DNA of 9,901 nt from JAGOTT01 sp964450795. Its GTDB lineage: Bacteria; Patescibacteriota; Minisyncoccia; Moranbacterales; UBA1568. Under the pieces are notes generated by a model. It worked only from the letters and a program-made list of their open reading frames with translations. It did not search any database and was not told the origin of the DNA. Made by a program: the position numbers and the translations under genes. Each line of letters starts with the position of its first letter. The first letter of the stretch is position 1. The DNA lies in contig CAYVDI010000036.1 of the NCBI GenBank assembly GCA_964450795.1, forward strand, positions 1 to 9,901, written 5' to 3'. Positions 4,985 through 9,901 of this stretch are shown one piece after another.

Positions 4985-6265
4985 ATGAGCCACAAGAAAA
5001 AATTCAGGAAGTACGGGCAGAATCCTCACCAGGGCCCGATAGATCATCGGATGATGGAGCAGGAAATGGAAACCACCGATACGAAACAGGCTCCTGCCGC
5101 GACAGATGTCATCGCTGAGCGACAGAAGCACGCGGAAGTCGTCATCGGATCCAAACCGGAAAATATTAATCAATCTGTAGAAATCGCTATGTCGGCACCA
5201 TCGTTTGAAGAGGAGGCGTTCGAAGAGAAGGCGGGCGAAGCAATGGACGGGGTTCATGCATCGGACAATCGCATGAAGAATCTCACCTCGGCGGTCATCC
5301 TGCTCGCGGGCATGTTCATCGGAAGCATTTTCGTGGACATCGGACAGCTTGTTTCCCGGGAAGGGTTCTCTCCGCGCGCGGTTCGCGAAAACACCATTCT
5401 GGAGGCGGCAGGGAAAACCTGGGTCGCCTATGCCGATCCGAAGGTTTCGGTGCAGGTAGTGACGGATTCCACATGTACTGCGTGCGCTCCGGATGAGGCG
5501 CTCGTCTGGCTTCGACGCATCCTTCCGACTATGGAGGCGACTCCGGTCGAGGCGGACACCGATGGAGGAAAGGCGCTCGTCGAGAAATTCGGTATCACAA
5601 CGCTTCCGGCATTCGTTTTCTCGAAGGACGTTGCAAGTACCGATTTTTACGGTGTCGCTTCGGAGATTTTCAACGAGAAGGAAGGGAAATATCTTCTCGA
5701 TACCGGTCGCCTGGGGCTGAAACCCGGAAAATATCTCTCGCTTCCGGAACTGAAGGATGACTCCATCGTCATCGGTTCGCGTGACGCAAAGGTGAAAATC
5801 GTCGAATTCTCCGATTTCCAGTGCCCGTACTGCAAAGCGTTCCATCCGTCGGTGAAGCAGATGCTCTCCGAATACGGTGACAAGGTGGCCTATGTCTACA
5901 AACATCTCCCGCTCTCCTTTCATCCGCAATCACAGAATGCCGCGCTCGCGTCCGAATGCGCCAACGAGCAGGGAAAATTCGCCCCGTTCATGAACACCCT
6001 CTTCGATAAGCAGGCGGAGTGGGGGAACACGAAGGGGACCCAGAAATTCAAGGACTACGCGCGCCAGCTCGGTCTCAAGACAGCGGATTTCAACACCTGC
6101 CTCGACAGCAAGAAGTATGCCGACAAGGTTGCATCCGATTCCGCGGAAGCGGCGAAGTTCGGTGTCGACGGAACTCCCGGAATTTTCGTCGGGGACGAGT
6201 TCTTCGCCGGAGCGATCCAGTATGCAGATCTCAAATCCGCCATCGACAAGCAGATGGAAAAGTAG
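4985..6265 (+). CDS. Membrane-anchored DsbA-like protein with two thioredoxin folds, 426 aa
   Basis: This is a predicted envelope thiol-disulfide oxidoreductase. Layout from the ATG at 4985: a charged cytosolic N-terminus of ~99 residues, rich in Glu, Lys and Gln; one membrane helix at about 100-123; a thioredoxin-like domain with CTAC at 164-167 and the cis-proline loop TTLP (Pro 208); a linker at about 235-265; then a DsbA-like domain with CPYC at 280-283 (EFSDFQCPYCKAF), a helical insert carrying two further cysteines (325, 372), and the cis-proline loop GTPG (Pro 398). The DsbA-like half is typical of the CPR/Gram-positive anchored oxidoreductases; the extra N-terminal CxxC domain is less usual. 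A GTG at 4958 would add 9 residues. The ATG overlaps a 5-codon mini-reading frame (4971-4988). No DsbB or VKOR partner is visible. Confidence 0.88.
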   Translation: MSHKKKFRKYGQNPHQGPIDHRMMEQEMETTDTKQAPAATDVIAERQKHAEVVIGSKPENINQSVEIAMSAPSFEEEAFEEKAGEAMDGVHASDNRMKNLTSAVILLAGMFIGSIFVDIGQLVSREGFSPRAVRENTILEAAGKTWVAYADPKVSVQVVTDSTCTACAPDEALVWLRRILPTMEATPVEADTDGGKALVEKFGITTLPAFVFSKDVASTDFYGVASEIFNEKEGKYLLDTGRLGLKPGKYLSLPELKDDSIVIGSRDAKVKIVEFSDFQCPYCKAFHPSVKQMLSEYGDKVAYVYKHLPLSFHPQSQNAALASECANEQGKFAPFMNTLFDKQAEWGNTKGTQKFKDYARQLGLKTADFNTCLDSKKYADKVASDSAEAAKFGVDGTPGIFVGDEFFAGAIQYADLKSAIDKQMEK

Positions 6266-6285
6266 AGGAAAAGCGGAAAGAGTCT

Positions 6286-6325
6286 GAAGAAAAAACGCCC
6301 CTTGATAGGGGCGTTTTCCTTTTTG
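6286..6325. terminator. Bidirectional terminator between the DsbA-like gene and tRNA-Thr
   Basis: A perfect 11-bp stem, AAAACGCCCCT (6292-6302) with AGGGGCGTTTT (6307-6317), has a TGAT loop. The plus strand continues TTTTCCTTTTT; the minus strand ends in TTTTTTCTTC. It therefore serves both the DsbA-like gene and the tRNA. Confidence 0.93.
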
Positions 6326-6399
6326 GAGCCAGCGACCAGGATTGAACTGGTGACCTGCGCGTTACGAGTGCGCCGCTCTACCGACTGAGCTACGCTGGC
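6324..6399 (-). tRNA. tRNA-Thr(CGT)
   Basis: On the minus strand a complete 76-nt cloverleaf folds: acceptor GCCAGCG (6399-6393) with CGCTGGC, discriminator T, and a genome-encoded CCA (6326-6324). The D stem GCTC/GAGC has an 8-nt loop; the T arm is ACCAG-TTCAATC-CTGGT. The anticodon loop CTCGTAA gives anticodon CGT, reading threonine ACG. The anticodon stem GCGCA/CGCGC has an A-C mismatch at its loop-proximal pair (31-39), where a pair is expected. A promoter lies at 6412-6440 and a terminator follows. It is a single tRNA, not part of a cluster in the window. Confidence 0.96.
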
Positions 6400-6411
6400 A
6401 ATCACGGAAGA

Positions 6412-6440
6412 AGAATAGCGAAAAAGAGCGATATTGGCAA
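6412..6440 (-). promoter_or_regulatory. Promoter for tRNA-Thr
   Basis: Minus strand: -35 TTGCCA (6440-6435, 5 of 6), a 17-bp spacer and -10 TATTCT (6417-6412, 4 of 6). It sits 12 nt upstream of the tRNA 5' end, close to the usual distance. Confidence 0.7.
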
Positions 6441-6492
6441 GGAAGACGCGTTCGGTCCGAATAGGGCGCTATATTTCCACAGTCCTGTCAAT

Positions 6493-6520
6493 TCCATTAT
6501 TTACGGAATGGATATAGAAT
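6493..6520 (+). promoter_or_regulatory. Possible promoter with overlapping inverted repeat
   Basis: TAGAAT (6515-6520, 5 of 6) is a plausible -10 for the 138-aa gene, but no good -35 lies at 16-18 bp. The inverted repeat TCCATT (6493-6498) / AATGGA (6507-6512) lies where a repressor or activator would act. Weak evidence. Confidence 0.35.
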
Positions 6521-6557
6521 CCTGGGAAAGTCGTTCTTTCAATCATCGGAGGATGCC

Positions 6558-6974
6558 ATGGCAACCAGACTGCTTTTTGAGTACCAGGTCATGCATGCGA
6601 TCCTTAACACGCTTGACGCGATCGTTTCAAGGATCGAAGCGGGCAAGGAGAAGCATTGGTGGTCTATCCGACAGCAGACACTTTGGGTGAGTCGGCGATA
6701 CGAAGGAGCGTACAGGCTTATCCCGTGTCTTGTGGAGCGTTCGGAATTGAAGGCGTTTTCGATCGTGATAGACAGAAGCGAACGAACGCTTCTTTCCGTC
6801 GATAACATGCTCCATATCGAGGAAGATACGGATGCCCTCGATCGGCAGTTTTCCGAACGGAAGCTTCGCGTGGTCATCTTCGATCGGACAGTCGTAAGCC
6901 TTGCGCGCGAGGAATTTTCGAAGCTCGCGAAGATGGTTGGCGCGACCTTTGAATACAAGGAATTATTTCCATGA
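6558..6974 (+). CDS. Hypothetical protein, 138 aa
   Basis: This is an orphan of unknown family. The start is clear: GGAGG lies 6 nt before the ATG at 6558. The protein appears soluble. The N-terminal part (about 1-30) is helical (LLFEYQVMHAILNTLDAIVSRI); then a Trp-rich basic region (HWWSIRQQTLWVSRRY); alternating strands (AFSIVIDRSERTLLSVD) and (KLRVVIFDRTVVSLA); and a C-terminal helix (EEFSKLAKMVGATFEYKE). The single cysteine (about residue 57) is not in a motif. No nuclease, kinase or DNA-binding motif was recognised. It sits between tRNA-Thr and prfB with its own terminator, so it is transcribed separately from prfB. A promoter with an inverted repeat may precede it. Confidence 0.78.
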   Translation: MATRLLFEYQVMHAILNTLDAIVSRIEAGKEKHWWSIRQQTLWVSRRYEGAYRLIPCLVERSELKAFSIVIDRSERTLLSVDNMLHIEEDTDALDRQFSERKLRVVIFDRTVVSLAREEFSKLAKMVGATFEYKELFP

Positions 6975-7008
6975 AGAGCCGGGATGCGGTATACCGGCTT
7001 TTTTCTTT
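6974..7008 (+). terminator. Intrinsic terminator
   Basis: AGCCGG (6977-6982) pairs with CCGGCT (6994-6999), extendable through G-T and A-T pairs to about 9 bp, followed by a T-run (6999-7004). It ends the 138-aa gene. The T-run occupies the -35 area of the prfB promoter. Confidence 0.82.
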
Positions 7009-7019
7009 CCAAAAAATCA

Positions 7020-7028
7020 TGATATACT
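7020..7028 (+). promoter_or_regulatory. Extended -10 promoter for prfB-ftsE-ftsX
   Basis: TGA then TATACT (7023-7028, 5 of 6) is a good extended -10 element. The -35 position at 17 bp (7000-7005) is T-rich with poor consensus, as extended -10 promoters permit. The predicted transcript start near 7035 leaves only about 8 nt before the prfB ATG. Confidence 0.6.
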
Positions 7029-7042
7029 GGACGAGCTATCAT

Positions 7043-8144
7043 ATGGAAGGATTCAGTGAGACAATAGCGGCTCTTCAACAAAAACTCCTGCGCCTGCAGG
7101 ACTATCTTTGACTTGCCCCGAAAGGACGCGCGTCGGGAGGAACTCAAGGCGAAAAGCGGTCAACCCGATCTTTGGAACGATCCGGCGATAGCCGCCAAGA
7201 TTCTCCGGGAGCTGGAAATGCTCGAAAAGGAGCGATCCGCGTTCGAGCATCTCAAGGTCGCGATCGCGGACATCCAGGAACTCGTATCGATTCCCGATCT
7301 CGGAGACGAAGCCGAAACGGAACTTCGATCCGATATCGCATCGCTCGAGAAAGAGCTCGGAGAATGGGAGTTCAAGATGCTTCTCTCGGGAGAACACGAC
7401 CGCGGGGATGCGCTTCTTTCGATCCATGCCGGAGCCGGCGGATCCGACGCCCAGGATTGGGCGGAAATGCTTCTTCGGATGTATCTCAGGTATGCCGACA
7501 TCGGCGGATTCCGCGCGACGATCATCGACGAATCCCGTGGCACGGAAGCCGGCGTCAAGAGCGTGACGATCGAGGTCTCTGGCGAGTATGCCTACGGATA
7601 CCTCAAGGCAGAGGCAGGGGTGCACCGTCTGGTCCGACTCTCTCCGTTCAACGCGAATGATCTCCGGCAGACATCCTTTGCGCTCGTCGAAGTCCTGCCG
7701 GTGCTCGACGATTCCGAGGTGGTGGAGATACGCACGGAAGATCTCCGTATCGACACATACCGCGCGTCCGGCGCAGGAGGACAGCATGTGAACAAAACGG
7801 ACAGCGCTGTCCGGATAACGCATATCCCGACGAATATCGTCGCCAGTTCACAAAGCGAACGATCTCAGCTTCAGAACAGGGAAAATGCCATGAAGCTTCT
7901 CAAGGCGAAGCTCTGGGCGAAACGACTGGAAGAACGCGAGGCGGAAAAGAAGGAGCTGAAAGGGGAACATAAGAGCGCCGCGTGGGGCAATCAGATACGG
8001 TCGTATGTCCTTCACCCGTATACGCTCGTCAAGGATCATCGAACGAGAACGGAAACCAGCAATGCTCAGAAGGTGCTCGACGGCGATCTGCAGACATTCA
8101 TCGAGGACGAACTCAGGCGCAGGGCGACACCGAAAGAAACATAG
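7043..8144 (+). CDS. prfB: Peptide chain release factor 2, with programmed +1 frameshift
   Basis: RF2 terminates translation at UGA and UAA codons in the ribosomal A site. The coding sequence is joined: 22 codons from the ATG at 7043 reach CTT TGA at 7106-7111; skipping T7109 gives GAC and continues to 8144, 366 aa in all, close to the usual ~365. The join reads RLQDYL-D-LPRKDARR, the conserved RF2 junction. Visible motifs are SPF at 200-202 (the UGA-reading anticodon mimic), GGQ at 245-247 in ASGAGGQHVNKTDSAVR (peptidyl-tRNA hydrolysis), and AWGNQIRSYVLHPY near the end. The frameshift lets low RF2 levels raise its own synthesis. The ATG lies only ~8 nt after the predicted transcript start and has no SD. 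The first gene of the unit; ftsE begins 15 nt later. Confidence 0.96.
7097..7112 (+). promoter_or_regulatory. prfB programmed +1 frameshift site
   Basis: The site TAT CTT TGA C (7103-7112) matches the E. coli element; the peptidyl-tRNA slips from CUU to UUU and GAC is read next. The internal SD-like stimulator just upstream, AGGGGG in E. coli, is only CAGGAC here, so stimulation may be weaker. Confidence 0.93.
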
Positions 8145-8159
8145 GTAAAAAAACATCGT

Positions 8160-8957
8160 ATGGACATAACCAACAACGGCGCAGCTGGACGCAATGCCCG
8201 CGCGCCACAGAAGGAAGTCGCCCGGGAACCCGAAAAACGGGGAACCCCGATAGTTTTCTTCGACAAGGTGTCAAAGGTCTTTTCGAACGACGCGCCGGCG
8301 ATCGACGGCGTCACCCTGAGCATCCTGCCCGGGGAATTCGTTTCGCTTGTCGGAGCATCCGGTGCCGGAAAATCGACCCTCCTGAAGCTTATTTATGCCG
8401 AAGAGGAACCAACGGCCGGAAAGATCTTCTTCAACGGGCGCGACATCGGGAAGATAAACCGGAAACACCTTCCGTACTACCGTCGGAACATCGGAACCAT
8501 CTTTCAGGACTTCAAGCTGCTTCCCCAGAAGACCGCGTTCGAGAACGTCGCCTATGCGCTCGAGGTATACGGAAAACCGACCAACGAAATCATGGAAGAG
8601 GTCCCCGAGATCCTCGAAATCGTCGGGCTTGCCGGAAAGATGAAGAAGTTCCCGAAACAGCTTTCCGGTGGAGAACAGCAGAGAGTGGCTATCGCTCGCG
8701 CGCTCATCCTTCGACCGGATATCATCATCGCGGATGAGCCGACTGGGAATCTCGATCCGGATTCGGCCGAGGAGATCGTCGACCTTCTCCTTGAAGTGAA
8801 CGGACTAGGAACGACGGTCATTCTCGCGACACATAACAAAGGCCTCGTCGACAAGGTGGATCGTCGCGTCATCGTGCTCGATGACGGGAAAATCGTGTCG
8901 GATGAGCTCCGGGGGAAGTATATCCTTCCGGAAAAACGGAAAAAACAGACGATATGA
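8160..8957 (+). CDS. ftsE: Cell division ATP-binding protein FtsE
   Basis: This is the ABC-type ATPase that with FtsX couples ATP hydrolysis in the cytosol to activation of peptidoglycan hydrolases outside at the division site. All motifs are present: Walker A GASGAGKS at 65-72, Q-loop Gln 116 (IFQDFKLL), ABC signature LSGGEQQR at 168-175, Walker B IIIADEPTGNLD with D192/E193, and H-loop His 225 (ATH). It is 265 aa, longer than the usual ~220-230: the fold starts near residue 31 (VFFDKVSKVF), so residues 1-30 are an extra polar, basic, probably flexible extension. The ATG at 8160 has only AGGT 13 nt upstream, so coupling to prfB is likely. It overlaps ftsX by four bases (ATGA). Confidence 0.95.
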   Translation: MDITNNGAAGRNARAPQKEVAREPEKRGTPIVFFDKVSKVFSNDAPAIDGVTLSILPGEFVSLVGASGAGKSTLLKLIYAEEEPTAGKIFFNGRDIGKINRKHLPYYRRNIGTIFQDFKLLPQKTAFENVAYALEVYGKPTNEIMEEVPEILEIVGLAGKMKKFPKQLSGGEQQRVAIARALILRPDIIIADEPTGNLDPDSAEEIVDLLLEVNGLGTTVILATHNKGLVDKVDRRVIVLDDGKIVSDELRGKYILPEKRKKQTI

Positions 8958-9874
8958 AAACCATCAAACTCTGGCGGACCTTCAAGGAAGGCGCCGAAAA
9001 CTACCGCCGGAACGGCTGGCTCACCTTCGCCACCATTTCCGTCCTCACGCTCTCCATGTTCGTCATCGGCTTGGCCGCTTTGATCGGATTTGCCGGGCAC
9101 CTCTCGTTGCAGAGCATTCAGGAGAAGATCAGCATCAGCGTTTCCTTCAAGCCGGAAACCAGCGAATCCCGGATTCTCACGATCAAGGGGGAGCTTGAGC
9201 AGGCCAAGAAGGAGATCGCTTCCGTACGCTTCATCTCCCGCGATCAGGCACTCGAGGAATTCCTCCGCGACGGGAATCCGGTGCTCTCGGAAGCTGTTCG
9301 GGAAATCGGTGAAAACCCGCTTCTCGCTTCGCTGGTCATCAAGGCTACCGATCCTTCGTACTACGATTTCATCGCTTCGAAAATCCAGGATTCGGCGTAC
9401 GCGAACGATATCGAGCGGCTGAATTACGAGCGGAACAAGAAGAGGATCGAGAATCTTGAAAATCTCACGAATCGGACCCGAAACATTGGACTCGTCCTCG
9501 GCGGGATATTCTCCCTCATCGCCGTTCTCATCACGTTCAATACGATCCGCCTCACGATATACTCTCATCGGCAGGAATTCGAAGTCATGCGGCTCGTCGG
9601 CGCTTCCGATCTCTATATCAAGATGCCGTTCTTTTTCGAAGGCATCTTCTACGGTCTGACCGCGGCGGCGGCGACCATCATTCTCCTTACCGTGGCGGCG
9701 TACGCCCTGTCGGCGAACATCGGCGCGCTTTTTTCGGAGATCCTGAACGGAAAGAGCTTTTTCCAGGTCTACGCCTCCTTTCTGTGGATATTCGTCCCGA
9801 GTATCATCATCACGAGCGTCCTTTTCGGGGTCGTGTCGAGCTTCATAGCGATACGGCGCTACCTTCGCATCTGA
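8954..9874 (+). CDS. ftsX: Cell division protein FtsX
   Basis: This is the membrane partner of FtsE. At 306 aa it has the standard plan: a cytosolic N-terminus (KTIKLWRTFKEGAENYRRNGW), TM1 at about 22-47, an extracytoplasmic domain at about 48-175 that contacts hydrolases or their activators, then TM2 at about 177-197, TM3 at about 226-252 and TM4 at about 275-299. The conserved extracytoplasmic ENPLLASLVI (from residue 120) and the cytoplasmic loop HRQEFEVMRLVGAS (205-218), which contacts FtsE in related transporters, are both present. Translation is coupled to ftsE by the ATGA overlap. It ends 27 bases before the window edge; no terminator is visible, so the unit may continue, in this context often with a peptidoglycan peptidase, but none is seen here. 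Confidence 0.95.
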   Translation: MKTIKLWRTFKEGAENYRRNGWLTFATISVLTLSMFVIGLAALIGFAGHLSLQSIQEKISISVSFKPETSESRILTIKGELEQAKKEIASVRFISRDQALEEFLRDGNPVLSEAVREIGENPLLASLVIKATDPSYYDFIASKIQDSAYANDIERLNYERNKKRIENLENLTNRTRNIGLVLGGIFSLIAVLITFNTIRLTIYSHRQEFEVMRLVGASDLYIKMPFFFEGIFYGLTAAAATIILLTVAAYALSANIGALFSEILNGKSFFQVYASFLWIFVPSIIITSVLFGVVSSFIAIRRYLRI

Positions 9875-9901
9875 AACAAAATACGTTCGAGAGACGGAAT
9901 C

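Noticed and set aside
4388..5929. Long minus-strand open frame (513 codons) opposite the membrane/thioredoxin unit
   Set aside because: Composition is rich in Arg, His and Phe, as expected from antisense to coding DNA; the plus strand has clear CxxC and cis-Pro motifs and a promoter.
6485..6490. Perfect minus-strand TTGACA upstream of tRNA-Thr
   Set aside because: No acceptable -10 at 16-18 bp (CGCCCT at 17); TATAGC is only 12 bp away. The TTGCCA/TATTCT pair is a better tRNA promoter.
7109..7111. TGA in prfB as a sense codon or pseudogene stop
   Set aside because: TGA ends several other genes here, and the CTT TGA C context with conserved RF2 sequence on both sides fits programmed frameshifting.
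7053..7823. Minus-strand 256-codon frame opposite prfB
   Set aside because: The plus strand carries SPF and GGQ of RF2; this is an antisense shadow.
8552..9568. Minus-strand 338-codon frame opposite ftsE/ftsX
   Set aside because: Antisense to certain genes, with no independent start signals.
1..9901. CRISPR arrays, insertion sequences, phage genes or toxin-antitoxin pairs
   Set aside because: No spaced direct repeats, transposase motifs, terminal repeats, phage motifs or recognisable toxin-antitoxin folds were seen.

Overview
The window reads as a chromosomal segment of a small-genome bacterium, most plausibly a member of the Candidatus Patescibacteria (CPR). The grounds are a DUF1189-type membrane protein, compact housekeeping genes with weak Shine-Dalgarno (SD) signals, a membrane-tethered DsbA-like protein with two thioredoxin folds, the prfB-ftsE-ftsX order, and many short orphan genes. 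TGA acts as a normal stop (for example ftsE, ftsX and the 138-aa orphan), so this is not a lineage that reads TGA as glycine. The lineage call is inference; a 16S or marker-gene search would settle it.

Layout. 1-1045: DUF1189-like membrane protein (+), ending in a terminator shared with a convergent 99-aa orphan (-). 1346-2372: a secreted or anchored 77-aa protein, a cysteine-rich 106-aa orphan with its own consensus promoter and strong terminator, and a 43-aa membrane peptide with an extended -10 promoter. 2428-3018: the ribosome-assembly GTPase EngB, convergent with a 125-aa orphan (-). 3459-3563: overlapping divergent promoters driving that orphan and a thioredoxin-like [2Fe-2S] ferredoxin (+). 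3867-4526: the ferredoxin converges on a 159-aa orphan (-), whose promoter sits back to back with the promoter of the next (+) unit. 4526-6317: a single-pass membrane protein with a near-terminal cysteine, then a membrane-anchored protein with two CxxC thioredoxin folds. 6324-6399: tRNA-Thr(CGT) on the minus strand. 6558-6974: a 138-aa orphan. 7043-9874: prfB, ftsE and ftsX in one transcription unit.

How the genes work together. prfB carries the classic autoregulatory +1 frameshift (CTT TGA C). FtsE and FtsX overlap by ATGA and form the ABC-type complex that controls septal peptidoglycan hydrolysis. The 143-aa membrane protein and the DsbA-like protein probably form an envelope disulfide module. 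Between the conserved genes lie five short genes of unrecognised family. They tend to be monocistronic, with clear SDs and near-consensus promoters with 17-bp spacers, while the conserved genes have weak SDs. No gene-free stretch exceeds 300 bases. I saw no CRISPR array, transposase, insertion sequence or phage gene. I did not find a clear multi-gene novel system; the best leads are the orphan islands, the cysteine-rich orphan and the tandem-thioredoxin locus.
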